From contig CP136890.1 of assembly GCA_034359265.1 (NCBI GenBank), forward strand, positions 33,460,501 through 33,524,500: DNA of 64,000 bases, given 5' to 3'. The position numbers and the translations under genes were made by a program. This document shows positions 22,715 to 34,889 of this stretch, one piece after another; positions within the stretch are counted from its first letter, which is position 1; the number at the start of each line of letters is the position of its first letter. A model generated the notes under the pieces. That model was given only the letters and a program-made list of their open reading frames with translations. It was not told where the DNA came from and made no database searches. This DNA comes from Canna indica (taxonomy: Eukaryota > Streptophyta > Magnoliopsida > Zingiberales > Cannaceae).

Positions 22715-24502
22715 ACATCATAAACAAAAAGTAAATAACATCTTTTAATAATAAAAGAACCAAAACATATTTTCTTTTCAAAACAACAAGGTTTTCAAAA
22801 CATATCTCAAGTGCAGAAATAAATCAAAGAGCAACAGTTCTTTTAATAAATAAAACTAAATAACACATGAATGTCTCCACGAGACTACAACTCCAGATAC
22901 CAAAATAAAAGTGCATGACAACCTACTACAGACTCGACTACGACCCCTAACTAGGACTGCTATGAGATCATGTGGCTCCTCTGCCCTCCAGTTGCGCCAA
23001 GTGCTCCAGCCCACCACACCGGTCAGGATCTACAAAATAAAATAAAACAACGACAACAGGTGAGTTCAAAGAACTCATTGAGCAATTTTACCAACCCCCA
23101 CAAATCAACACCATAGAGATAACAAGAATATATCTATCTTTGTAGAGGCAATGCCACAAAGGTGTGACTAGCTACCAGGCCAACAGGCCACCCATGCCCA
23201 CGACATCTAACCCTCCAAAGAATTGCATCAGGCCGAAGCCCACCATGCCCGAAGGCAACATCACATACCCAAGTAGTGGATCAGGCGAAGCCCACCATGC
23301 CGAAGGCAACAACACATAAAAGAGAAGTGCATCGGGCCGAAGCCCAACATGCCGAAGGCAACAACACATACAAGAGAAGTGCATCGGACCGATGCCCACC
23401 ATGTCGAAGGCAACAACACTTACTAGAGAAGTGCATCGGGCCGAAGCCCACCATGCCGAAAGGAACAACACATACAAGAGAAGTGCATCGGACTGAAGCC
23501 CACCATGCCGAATGCAACAGAACATAATAGAGAAGTGCATCGGGCCGAAGCCCACCATGCTGAGGGCAACAACACATACTAGGATATTCGAGAAAGGCCC
23601 TCCGAACTTATCCTGGAGGTTGGGAATTTTGGCGTCCAACCACCCGGGTGTAGCCCAAACCCCAGCTCTTAATCGAGCCGCTCTGTCATTATCAAGGATA
23701 TGGCGCATCAATACCTAAGTCAAGATTCTCCTACAGTGTCCAAGGAGTGTCCTTATTATGAAGCGTCTCAACACTCCAAACCCGACCGCTGTCCCTTAGA
23801 CCCGTAATGTCATGAACCCATGTGGTTTTTTTCATGAATACCTTGTAAGATGGTTCATAACAGATTGTGCTCACCCTTAAACTCAATTTTAATTATAGGA
23901 TTAAAATTTAGATCATCTCAATTAGGGTTTTCTTTCAGCATTTTGTTTTAGGTTACTGTTCTGCCTAGAACTGTCGTGTCTGACCCGAATCTAGTTTCCA
24001 AAGTGTGTCCTATGTTTCCAAACTATGTTTTCTGGTCAAAACGAAAGGTTAAACGATTATTTTCACACATACACACATCAAAGCAAACAAATTAAAATCA
24101 GCACAGATTCATCATCTCAGCATACAATTCCAGCAAACATGCAGTTTCAGCATACTTATAGAATTAAATCCAAAAATTAATAAAAATTAATCCCTAAATT
24201 ACTAATAGGACGGATTACTAATCTTAGGAATTAATTCATAGAAATCATGCTTTTAATCAAGATTAAGAAGAACACATACACTTAAATCAAGAGTCAAGCA
24301 TTAGGATAAAAAAACCCCTTCTCAATAACCCTTAATTAGTCATTTTCAAGATCTTAATCCTACCACATGATCTCTACCCAAAATCACATATTTAATCGTA
24401 AGTATGCAATCCACAAACCAAGAAACCGAATTTGGAAGGAGAAATCATGATTTGCACATCAAGAAAATATGGTAAGAACTCGAAGAAAATCCAAGAACAA
24501 GG
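22715..24502 (-). repeat. 5' LTR fragment of the family-2 element (copy A)
   Basis: Aligns with the LTR at 53888 onward (AACATCATAAACAA). It lacks about 70 bp of the outer LTR edge and the primer-binding site, and is cut at 24502 within CAAGAACAAGG. It contains a 52-bp array at 23225-23580. Confidence 0.88.
23225..23580. repeat. 52-bp minisatellite (copy 3)
   Basis: About seven tandem units of the GTGCATCGGGCCGAAGCCCA family, almost identical to the array at 30622-30977, as expected from duplication A/A'. Confidence 0.92.
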
Positions 24503-24550
24503 GCAATGAAAGATGGTCAAGTGTTGTAATACCATGTGGTGGTCAAGTGT
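24503..24550. other. Filler DNA at a duplication breakpoint, plus 20 bp of copied flank
   Basis: After the cut LTR comes GCAATGAAAGA, then TGGTCAAGTGTTGTAAT, which is repeated immediately afterwards as part of the B' copy. 24531-24550 matches the 20 bp of non-LTR sequence that precedes the same LTR at 43341-43360. Short templated filler of this kind is typical of plant double-strand-break repair. Confidence 0.75.
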
Positions 24551-26727
24551 TGTAATACCCAATATTTTTTTAAATTTTTGTTTAATTATTTCAGCAGGGG
24601 AATTCAGACACGTGTCAGAGCTGGTCGAGTGAAACGCCAAAGCGTGTGAATTAAGGTACAACCTTTACAAGCAAGGTAATTATTTTTATTTAGGATGAAT
24701 TGGTCTTTAGGTGGTAGAACGATTCGAGTCGAGTCCGGAGGTTCGAATGGAACTCGAATTGGGCTTGAATGAGTTATACGGTTTATATTAGACTTAACTT
24801 GTAAATGAGGTATTTTGGTAATTTAATAAATGAAGTTGAAGCATGTTATATTTTGCACCGTGGACCGTACGGCTCAAGAATAGCCGCATGCATGCCTTGG
24901 CGCAAGGGGAAAGAGAGGGGCGATTAGAGAAGACTCGGATTTTGATGTTGCCGTAATTCGTCGACAAGGGAACATGGAGAGTTGTCTTCCTTTTTGATTT
25001 CTACTTCAGTGAGTGGTTCCTTGCCCTTAACAGTAGGGATTCTTGGATTTCTTAGCCACCCCTTGTCTTTGTGATCTTTCCGGATTTTTTCTTGATTTGT
25101 TGTCATTTTACGGATGGTTTCTATTGGAAGATGTGTATTGTTGCGGTCTTTGGTTTCTTGTGCGAGTTTTAGGGTACGGCCGCCGCTATTGGTGCCCCTA
25201 GGGTTTTAGGGCCGACCGAATAGGGATAAGGGAAGGAGGGCTTTGAAATTTTGTCTAATGTCTAATTTGATACATTGACTTGATCTCCTAACTATTGGTT
25301 CAAATTATTTACTCTAGGAAGGGAGACATCATTGTATATTAATTAGAATGCTTACAATTTCTATCGTACTATGTTGCATGAACCAAAGAACATGATATAA
25401 GGTGGTCGGCCACATTAGGGTTACCCCAAGGGTTTTAGGGTCGGCCCGGGCAGGAACATTTGAGTAAACTTCGTAACACTGTTGATATAGCAGATTCTTA
25501 ATGAACTTAGCAATGAGAATGTTTACATAATCTAATTCCTAATGTATTAATTAGGAGGGTGTACACTCATGCGAATCACCTAAGTCCTACCCTACGATTT
25601 TAGAGCTAATTAATACCGTTGAATTTGGACTTGTGGGAAAACGGTAAAGGGTTTGGTTTACCTACTTTGACATGTGGGTTTGATATTTTAATATATGAAA
25701 AAACAGTAGGTAAATGGCATATAAATGGTACGAAAATATTGGTTTAAGGGTGGAAACTTAATATGAATATTTAGGCCGATTCCTAAGGCTAGAAGAATCT
25801 GGGTTTCTTGAAGGTTACGTGTAGCACTTTAATACTTGTTGAGCATGGAATTCTTAGGAATTATCCATTTAAGTAAGTTTGTTTTTATTATATGAATTAT
25901 TTCTGATTTATGTTAGTAGTATGGCTACTAAATTTTAGCTTGAATATATATCTACATTTCATTATCATGAATGACAAATCATGCTTCTACGATAAAATGA
26001 TAGCCGAATATGGGTATTCATTTATGGATGTATGTCGTGCACATTTTGTTATTTATATTCCACTGGATATGTATGTGAGAAAATGGATTTCACCGTCAAG
26101 GGATTGGAGCCTGGGGTAGGGCTGGTCTAGGCATGCGCATCTGCATATCGGAGTCCGTCGGTATGAACTATACTCTTTTAGAAATTGTTTAAATGTGTAT
26201 ATATGTTATTTAATTTCCTACGTGGTACTATATGACATTTGTGTGATGTGGATGTGGATGTTCATGAGACTGGATGCATGGACAACCTGCTCAGTTGGTG
26301 GTTTACTGGCTAGGTAACGCAGTAGTGAGCCACACTAACAGCAGCCCTAGAGTGGCATCGGTGGAAGGGTCACACCTGACCACTGGATTTACCTTGATTT
26401 TATCATGGATGAGGGTCACTAGTCTTGATCTAGCAACCGACCCCTAATCTTATGATTGTCATGCTTACACCTGTATGAGGATAAATTTGTGCATGAGCGT
26501 TGGTCACTGTAGTAGGGTAGTTTCGATTAGACCATTATACGAACCCATGTATTTTGGTTATTTACTTATGGTTATTTGATTTATATTCTTTTGTGAATAT
26601 TTATCTGGTGGTACGTTTAAATATGGAATATTTATATGACTTGTATGATGACTTAGAGAGGGCTTGGGGACGAGCCACTCACTTAGTTCTTCATGAACTC
26701 ACCCTCACTTTATATGACTTGTACGAT
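24551..26727 (+). repeat. LTR of family 3, truncated at its 3' end (duplicate copy)
   Basis: Starts TGTAATACCCAATATTTTTT. The body has the landmarks shared by the other LTRs here: a short pyrimidine-rich leader, paired GGGTTTTAGGGTCGGCC phrases, and a GAGCCACTCACTTAGTTCTTC segment near 26674. It stops near 26727 without the expected TGACA end, where CACTA sequence begins. No coding gene inside. Confidence 0.65.
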
Positions 26728-27436
26728 GCCTGTTTGCCGTTGCAAACTTTAGCTCTGCGATGGCTCTGCGACCACGGCTACCGTCGCAGTATGATCGCAA
26801 TTGTAATTGCAATCGCCTTTGACGACCAGTTCAATATACCTTTTGCGATGGCGACATGGTCGCAAAGCCATCACAAATGTGTATTTAGTTTTTTTTTAAA
26901 ATAATTTAATAATATAAATTATTGTTTACAATATTTGATTAAAATGCCTATAATATCAAATGAGACATCAAATTATAATATAAACCATCATATTTATATC
27001 AAAATGTAATATTTACATTGTATCAAAACAAGTTTACATCATATCAAAATAGAAAAAAAATCAAATATACATCAATCGTGAAGCGCATCAGGTGGCGGCA
27101 AGGGATGCGACGAGGAGAGGGGCTGTGTTGGGAAGGCATCAGCCGGCGTCCACGATCATGATGGCTGTGATGCTAATGTCGTCTTGTCAAATGTCGAGGG
27201 AGGAGGAGAGCCTAGAGCACCAGGTATGGAAGAAGCAATGTGTGCTATGTATTTAGTCATCTGTGCCATATGCTCCCTCATAGTGGCCACCTCAGTGATG
27301 AGGCGTGCATGAGAAACCTCTAAGGTTGCGTGAGAAAACTCTAAGGCTGCAAATCGATTATCAAAACTCTAAGCTTTTTGATAAACCAACCAATCTTATA
27401 TTCAATTCAATTTTTTAACATATGTTCTCAGTTATT
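26728..27436 (-). mobile_element. Truncated CACTA (En/Spm) element: transposase end and subterminal repeats
   Basis: On the minus strand, 27370-27080 reads RFAALEFSHATLEVSHARLI, then EVATMREHMAQMTKYIAHIA and a Pro/Ser-rich stretch. This resembles the C-terminal coiled-coil and proline-rich end of plant En/Spm transposase genes. It is followed by an AT-rich 3' region and, at 26735-26880, subterminal inverted motifs (TTGCGATGGCGACATGGTCG, GCCATCACAAA). The terminal CACTA is missing. Assignment rests on general character, not an alignment. Confidence 0.5.
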
Positions 27437-28186
27437 TGTCACACCCCAAACCTGGTATGATCGGTCGGGGTACGCCACGTACCCCGAAGCCTAACCCCCG
27501 AACAACTATACATAATCATGTAATGAACCAAAACATTTTATAATATTTAAAACTTAAAGAAAAATATCAAAATCCTAAAAGAAAACAAACCACTAATTAA
27601 ATAAATGCTAAAGCTTCAGTTTATTTTTAAAACTTTAAAGTCCAAACAAGAATACCTCAAACTAAGGAAAATGCGGAAACGAAATAACCAAGTCTACATA
27701 ACTCAACAAAATAAAAATGACTGGACTCGGTATCCTCCTCGATCACGATATGTCACGAGACCCACTGCCCTGCTGTCGCCAGCTGCGCTACTGCACCCTG
27801 GTACCTCTCTGATGTAATTCAGGTGCTGCAAAACAACAGTAATGAGGGGTAAGTCCAACTAGGACTTAGTGAGCAGATCAGTCCTCAATCCACCAAATCA
27901 ATCATCATGCATAAAAAAAAATACAAATAGCAGATGTATAATGTAACAACAATGTCAGGAGAAATCAACAATAATATATTCACTACTCTATGCATTAATG
28001 CATAAAGGAACTCCAACTGTAAATTAATGGACTGGAACAAAAGGATAAAATAACTCATCATAGGAATCACTGATCTAGGATAAGATTCACCTTATTAATT
28101 ACTATATCCATGAATCATCTCAAATTGAACCACAAAAATATATAAAATATGATTTTTCAGTTTGGCATGCAAAACGAGGCAGACCG
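27437..28186 (-). repeat. Fragment of a family-5 LTR, reverse orientation (duplicate copy)
   Basis: Begins TGTCACACCCCAAACC and is the reverse complement of the plus-strand LTR end at about 33210-34538, including TTGCAGCACCTGA and the AATCATATTTTATATATTTT stretch. It ends near 28186, where gag sequence begins, with no LTR start. Confidence 0.8.
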
Positions 28187-28967
28187 TACTTGTACCACTA
28201 GTGGTACTTGAACCGATCGAGGCGATAGAGTTGATTCAGTCTAGATTTGTAGAGGAGGACACTCTACCAGTGCTACTCAGAGTACCACTCTACCAGGAGA
28301 CCAAAGAGGCGAGGTGTTAGAGTGTGGACAATGCAGGAGGAGGCATAGAAGAGCTTGCTATGGTCCAAGTACTTGTTTTCGGTGTGGCCAGCCAGGTAAT
28401 ATCAGGAGGGACTGCCCTTCAGGCTGGAAGCAACAACACCACTTGAAGGGGGAGCCCCTATGTCGACAGCTTCAGTGGCATAGCGGACTCAGACTCATGG
28501 GATAGGGCAGCAACGCACGATGGGTTCGGGGAGGCCGAATGCTCGCGTCTTCACATTAACTCCCGAAGACGTGGAGGTATCCAATGTAGCGGTGACAAGT
28601 ATTATAAGTGGGAGGAGAGCTTTCTGAAGCTCAAGGACCACTTGACGTTAGCACCAGTTCTAGCAGTACCCTCGGGCTTAGGAGGATTTGTTGTTTACTG
28701 TGATGCCTCCCGGGTCGGCTTGGGTTGTGTGTTGATGCAGAATAGCAGGGTAATAACTTATGCCTCCAGGAAGTTGAAGGTTCACGAGAAGAATTGCCCA
28801 ACCCATGATCTTGAGTTGGCAGCGGTGGTGTTCGCATTGAAGTTGTGGTGTCACTACCTTTATGGCGAGGCTTGTGAGGTATACACTGATCATAAGAGCC
28901 TCTAGTATTTGCTCACCTAGAAGGAGTTGAACATGAGGCAGAGAAGATGGCTTGAGCTATTGAAGGA
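28187..28967 (+). pseudogene. gag zinc knuckle and RNase H remnant, family 2 (duplicate copy)
   Basis: 28373-28414 encodes CFRCGQPGNIRRDC, a CCHC knuckle whose histidine is replaced by Asn. The frame then jumps (near 28600) to RNase [64 protein letters not shown] codons at 28903 and 28918 interrupt it. Protease, RT and everything else between are deleted. It is cut at 28967/28968 by the inverted A' segment. Confidence 0.85.
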
Positions 28968-30113
28968 CTGAATTGTCTCTATCTTTGCAGGGTCCACCTT
29001 TATTCCTTCCTTGGACACCACATGACCAAGAAACCCTACGCTCTCCAGCTAGAACTCGCACTTGGAGAATTTGGCATACAACCTGTGCTCCCTGAGAGTT
29101 TTCATAACTACCCTCAAGTGCTCAGCATGCTCCTCCCTGCTCCTGGAATAAATCAAAATGTTATCAATGAACACAATCACAAACTTATCCAGGTATTCCT
29201 TGAACACTCGATTCATCAGGTCCATAAATACTGCAGGTGCATTAGTCAGCCCGAAGGGCATCACTAGGAACAAAAAGTGCCCATACCTCGACCTGAAAGC
29301 AGTCGTAGGGATGTCACTGTCCCGAATCCTCAATTGGTGGTACCCTGACCGTAGGTCAATATTAGAAAACCACTGCACTTCCTGAAGTTGATCAAACAAA
29401 TCATCCATCCTGGGTAACGAGTACCGATTCGTTACTGTTACCTTGTTAAGTTGTCGATAATCAATGCACATCCGCATGGACCCATCCTTCCTCTTTGAAA
29501 AGAGCACTGGAGCACCCCAAGGTGAAACACTGGGGCAAATCAAATCCAAATCAAGCAACTCCTACAAGTGGGATTTCAACTCCCTCAACTCATCTGGTGA
29601 CATCTGATACGGAGGAATGGAGATCAGCTTCACCCCTGGCTGTAACTCGATACAGAATTCGATCTCTCTCTCTGGAGGTAAGCCTGGCAACTCCTTCGAA
29701 AATACATCAAAGAACCCGCATACTACAGGCGTCCTCCCGATGTCTCTGGTCGCACCTCCACCTTCCTCTGCCATTGACACAAAGGCCAAAAATAACTGAC
29801 ACGCGCCAAAAAGTAACTTTCGGGTCTTAAAAGATGATATCGCCATCAATGGCTCACCCCTTCCCTCACTCTAGAAGGTAAACTAGGCATCCTGGGCTTA
29901 TTGAAGGTCACAGTCTTAGCCCTGCAATCCATTGAGGCGAAATGGTCCACCAACCAGTACATGCCCAATATCACATCAAGCTCCAACATCGGCAGGAGTG
30001 TGAAATCGACCATCAGCACATGCCCACAAATGACAACCTTGCAGCCTCGAAAGACTGTGTCTGCCATCACAGAAATGCCCGTAGGTGTAGACACCACAAG
30101 GGGCAATTCAAAC
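28968..30113 (-). pseudogene. RT and protease, family 2 (copy A'), catalytic Asp changed
   Basis: Same content as 21571-22712, minus strand: RT from [19 protein letters not shown] to KFSKCEF, and protease pieces LPLVVSTPTGISVMADTVF and LELDVILGMYWL. The RT catalytic box reads [11 protein letters not shown]; the second Asp of the FIDD motif is Asn here, from a single base change relative to 21760-21765. The stop between KSHL and ELLDLD is shared by both copies. Confidence 0.88.
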
Positions 30114-32684
30114 ATCATAAACAAAAAGTAAATAACATCTTTTAATAATAAAAGAACCAAAACATATTTTCTTTTCAAAACAACAAGGTTTTCAAAACAT
30201 ATCTCAAGTGCAGAAATAAATCAAAGAGCAACAGTTCTTTTAATAAATAAAACTAAATAACACATGAATGTCTCCACGAGACTACAACTCCAGATACCAA
30301 AATAAAAGTGCATGACAACCTACTACAGACTCGACTACGACCCCTAACTAGGACTGCTATGAGATCATGTGGCTCCTCTGCCCTCCAGTTGCGCCAAGTG
30401 CTCCAGCCCACCACACCGGTCAGGATCTACAAAATAAAATAAAACAACGACAACAGGTGAGTTCAAAGAACTCATTGAGCAATTTTACCAACCCCCACAA
30501 ATCAACACCATAGAGATAACAAGAATATATCTATCTTTGTAGAGGCAATGCCACAAAGGTGTGACTAGCTACCAGGCCAACAGGCCACCCATGCCCACGA
30601 CATCTAACCCTCCAAAGAATTGCATCAGGCCGAAGCCCACCATGCCCGAAGGCAACATCACATACCCAAGTAGTGGATCAGGCGAAGCCCACCATGCCGA
30701 AGGCAACAACACATAAAAGAGAAGTGCATCGGGCCGAAGCCCAATATGCCGAAGGCAACAACACATACAAGAGAAGTGCATCGGACCGATGCCCACCATG
30801 TCGAAGGCAACAACACTTACTAGAGAAGTGCATCGGGCCGAAGCCCACCATGCCGAAAGGAACAACACATACAAGAGAAGTGCATCGGACTGAAGCCCAC
30901 CATGCTGAATGCAACAGAACATAATAGAGAAGTGCATCGGGCCGAAGCCCACCATGCCGAGGGCAACAACACATACTAGGATATTCGGGAAAGGCCCTCC
31001 GAACTTATCCTGGAGGTTGGGAATTTTGGCGTCCAACCACCCGGGTGTAGCCCAAACCCCAGCTCTTAATCGAGCCGCTCTGTCATTCTCAAGGATATGG
31101 CGCATCAATACCTAAGTCAAGATTCTCCTACAGTGTCCAAGGAGTGTCCTTATTATGAAGCGTCTCAACACTCCAAACCCGACCGCTGTCCCTTAGACCC
31201 GTAATGTCATGAACCCATGTGGTTTTTTTCATGAATACCTTGTAAGATGGTTCATAACAGATTGTGCTCACCCTTAAACTCAATTTTAATTATAGGATTA
31301 ATATTTAGATCATCTCAATTAGGGTTTTCTTTCAGCATTTTGTTTTAGGTTACTGTTCTGCCTAGAACTGTCATGTCTGACCCGAATCTAGTTTCCAAAG
31401 TGTGTCCTATGTTTCCAAACTATGTTTTCTGGTCGAAACGAAAGGTTAAACGATTATTTTCACACATACACACATCAAAGCAAACAAATTAAAATCAGCA
31501 CAGATTCATCATCTCAGCATACAATTCCAGCAAACATGCAGTTTCAGCATACTTATAGAATTAAATCCAAAAATTAATAAAAATTAATCCCTAAATTACT
31601 AATAGGACGGATTACTAATCTTAGGAATTAATTCACAGAAATCATGCTTTTAATCAAGATTAAGAAGAACACATACACTTAAATCAAGAGTCAAGCATTA
31701 GGATAAAAAAAACCCTTCTCAAGAACCCTTAATTAGTCATTTTCAAGATCTTAATCCTACCACATGATCTCTACCCAAAATCACATATTTAATCGTAAGT
31801 ATGCAATCCACAAACCAAGAAACCGAATTTGGAAGGAGAAATCATGATTTGCACATCAAGAAAATATGGTAAGAATTCGAAGAAAATCCAAGAACAAGGC
31901 ATAAATATCGAGCCATCACGAACGGCTTCAAAAATCTGATTAAAATCTCGAAGAGAGAGGGTAAAGCACTCAACTTAATTTTAAAAAAATATTAGGAAAG
32001 AAACACCGGACGACAGCCCTCGAATCCAGCTTCAGAAGACTGACGGCTCAACCCAAAAAAAATGGTTCCAAGGGGAAAGAAGAGAGGGAGAGGAAGCAGG
32101 CGGCTCGGCTCGGCTCCTGTCGGCTCGACTCCAAAGAGAAAGAAGGAAGAGAGGAAGAGGAAGCAGACAGCTTGGCTCGGCTCTGGATGGCTGCGGCTCC
32201 AAGAGAAAAGGGAAAGGGGGCTAGTGGCTTGGCTTGGCTTGGCGGCTGGCTCCCTTTCTCAACTTTTTAGGTGGCTCCAAAATATGAGCCACAAGCCTAA
32301 CCCCTCCTCAATCCTAACCCCTTAAACCCTCCTCAATCCTAACCCCTTAAACCCTTAATTCACAACCTGCATCCACCTTAAGACAAAACCAAAACCCGCT
32401 AACCCGATAGACATAAATAATTTAATTAATCTCATTCTAATAAATCACAATAATTAATTAAATTCTCTCAACATAATTAGCAATTATGCACACACAACAC
32501 CAATTAAATACTCTCAACTACCCAAGCCTAAAAATTCATAATTTTGTAAATTTATATTCTACTTACCCGAGCTCACAAGCTCGCTCCGGACCATGAGTCG
32601 ACTCGGCTCGACCACGAACTAGTCCGCTAGGATGGCAAATACACATAAAAAAAAATAAATAAATTTAATATCTGGGATATTACA
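30112..32684 (-). repeat. 5' LTR, family 2 (copy A' plus the original LTR remainder)
   Basis: Continuous LTR sequence from AACATCATAAACAA to GGATATTACA at 32684. 31900-32684 has no second copy at the 24-kb breakpoint, so it is the original right half of the interrupted LTR. A tandem CCTCCTCAATCCTAACCCC duplication sits at 32303-32350. It contains the 52-bp array at 30622-30977. Confidence 0.88.
30622..30977. repeat. 52-bp minisatellite (copy 4)
   Basis: About seven tandem units, essentially the same as 23225-23580 with a few substitutions. Confidence 0.92.
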
Positions 32685-34538
32685 ACTCGACTCTCCTGCT
32701 CTCTCTGTTGCGAAAATTTTCTCTCCCACGCGCAGGAGATTGTCGGGTGCCACCGCCATCACTTCCCCTTATGCGACCGATCGACAACCTTGCTCCTGTT
32801 CGCCATCGCCCACATCCCTAAATCCTCCATCTTCCTTCTCCAGCCTGGGCGAGCCCTCAGGTGGACTCCTAATCATTGTGCGCTTCAGGTCGACTCCCAA
32901 TCAGCTTGGGCGTGCCCTCAGGTGGCCATATCATTGTGCGTTGTGTTTATTGCTTCCAATGACATTAAAAAAATGCCTCATTCCATTTAGTCGTGTCACA
33001 TGAAGTTGGAATTTGGAAGGTGTCTCCTTTTCTTCTTCGTTCTTTCTCCTTCCAGCTTTGTCGCCCTCCTCTCATCTGAAATCTCAAATCCTCACAAGGT
33101 AAGCTGAAGCCTGATCTCTCGGAGTCACCTAATCGACGTTTTGGATTCATTGGCGAGGTCTGTTTCACCATCAGACATTCAAATTTTGAAAATAGTAGCT
33201 GAGCGTCGCCTCATTTTGCGTGCCAAGCTGAAAAATCATATTTTATATATTTTTATGATTCTATCTGAGATAATTCATTGACATAGTAGTTCATGAGTTA
33301 TTTTATCATATTCCCGTCCATTAATTTATAGTTGGAGTTTGCTTTTGCACTACTTTCATGATACACGTGTATCCTTTCTTACAGTGCTATAATTCTATTT
33401 TATGGTTGTTTATACTCAGCATTCATGATTTATGAGGATTATTTCTACATATATATCTGTATGTGATTGAGATGTATGGCAGGAGGAGGTGGGGGATGAG
33501 GTATGCACTTGACATACCCTTTATTACTTGTTGATAGCACATATTGTTTGTACTTACATATTTGCGGGTGTGTTGTTGTGATGTGTTTGTTGCATTTCCC
33601 GGAAGCCTCGCTGGTGAGGGGAGGGTATGCCCTAAAGAGACATCATTGGACTTATTCCGGAAGTCCGGCTGGTGAGGGGATATCATACCCCAAAGAGATA
33701 GTCCATAGACTCGAGCAGGTGAGGGGAAAGTATGCCCTAATAGGGTAGCTCGGAAGAGCCAGTTCTGATGAGGGGAGGGCATGCCCCAAAGAGACGACAC
33801 TGAGATAGGTGGTAGTTCGGCGGCCACCCGTCTACCTACCCTATGTGGCTATGTGGGACCGACGGGTCTGGGGAGCTTGCATATGATTGAAATGTTGCAT
33901 TGCATGCATATGATAGTGGTGTTGCATTCATCCTGTTTTATTGCTGCGGATATTTTACACTTGTTGATGGATGTTGATTTCATTCATAGAGCTATGGATA
34001 TATTACTGCTGATTTCTTCTGATGTTGCTGTGACGTTATTTATATCGGCTATTTGTGTTTTTATGCATGATGATTTATTTGATGAATTGAGGACTGATCT
34101 GCTCACTAAGTCCTAGTTAGACTTACCTCTCATTACTATAGTTTTGCAGCACCTGAGTTAGATGAGAGAGGAACCGATATATAGTAGCACAGCTGGTGGT
34201 GGCAGGGCAATGGGTCTCGTGATATGTCTAGATCGAGGAGGATACTTGAGTCATTTTAGTGTCTCTTTGAGTTGTTGAGCCATGTTGACTCAGGTTGTGG
34301 TTTTCGCATTTTATTTTTATTTAGGGAGTCTTGTTTATTTATTTGAACTTTTTTTTAATAACTTGTTCAGTTTGTTCATATTGAGTTTTGGTTTGGTTTG
34401 GTTTGTGATGTCATGTCCATTCTTTTCAAAAAAAAAATCTCCCACTGTTCAGGTGATTGTTGTTGTGTTTGAGTTGGGTTAGTCTTCAGGACATGTGACG
34501 TATTCTGGCCGGTCATACGAGATTTGGGGTGTGACACC
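32685..34538 (+). repeat. Family-5 LTR, 5' end missing
   Basis: Ends GATTTGGGGTGTGACA at 34538. It lacks a TGT start because it abuts the family-2 LTR at 32684. Reverse fragments of the same LTR occur at 27437-28186 and 46247-46996. A C/T-rich leader lies at 32690-33070. No gene is supported; the open frame at 32740-33003 has no recognisable domain. Confidence 0.7.
33595..33815. repeat. Imperfect tandem repeat, about 55-60 bp, in the family-5 LTR
   Basis: Four degenerate units share GGTGAGGGGAGGGTATGCCC followed by an A/T-rich AAAGAGA phrase. Confidence 0.75.
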
Positions 34539-34889
34539 TTCCTATGTGTGCAAGTACATGTGCGGCTCATAAAGCATGATGCAGTTGGCGGCATAAGCTC
34601 AGTAGGAAAATTTCCCCCCGGCCGTAGTTAGAGAGTCATGGAGTCATGTTTGTTTATTATTTTTATTTTATTTTCCATTTGGTTAACTTTGAAGCTCTGG
34701 TAGTCTATTGTGACACATTTGCAACTAAGTCATGCACTTGTGTCGTGTGTTGGTGTATTAAACTTTGATTTCATGATTATATATGCATCCTAGTTGAGTT
34801 CTTGTCATACTTTTTGTTTAGTTGTGAGGTTTTAGGGTACGCGGGTGTATTCCCGTCCGGTTACGCTACCCCAAGTTTGGGGCGTGACA
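34539..34889 (+). repeat. LTR end fragment of family 6
   Basis: Ends AAGTTTGGGGCGTGACA at 34889, at the edge of the beta-glucosidase 3' flank. Its 5' part is missing. The matching fragment in the second unit is split into about 37047-37346 and 39559-39612. Confidence 0.7.

Larger units (their letters stand above)
18573..24502 (-). mobile_element. Broken family-2 chromovirus, reverse orientation (copy A context)
   Basis: From left to right on the plus strand: 3' LTR (18573-20812), polypurine tract, integrase tail, RNase H, RT, protease, then an abrupt return to LTR sequence (22715-24502). It has two large internal deletions: RNase H is joined to the integrase C-terminus near 21253, and protease is joined to LTR near 22713, removing gag, the primer-binding site and the LTR edge. 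The LTR is then cut at 24502 by filler DNA and the B' duplication; its missing remainder is found at 31900-32684. Confidence 0.85.
24531..28967 (+). repeat. Duplication B' (copy of 43341-47777)
   Basis: About 4.44 kb matches 43341-47778 at a constant offset of 18,810 bp with only scattered substitutions. It includes an LTR (24551-about 26727), a CACTA fragment, a reverse LTR fragment and gag/RNase H remnants. It carries 20 bp of the non-LTR flank found upstream of the beta-glucosidase gene, which makes the 43-kb locus the donor. Confidence 0.92.
28968..31899 (-). repeat. Duplication A' (copy of 21571-24502)
   Basis: About 2.93 kb matches 21571-24502 at a constant offset of 7,397 bp with only a few dozen substitutions. 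Its left edge abuts unrelated plus-strand RNase H sequence, whereas the 21.5-kb copy is contiguous with the rest of its pol gene. On the right, this copy continues into the remainder of the LTR (31900-32684), which the other copy lacks. Confidence 0.93.

Noticed and set aside
21625..22748. Plus-strand open frames across the family-2 pol region
   Set aside because: They are antisense shadows of RT and protease; the minus-strand frames carry the family motifs.
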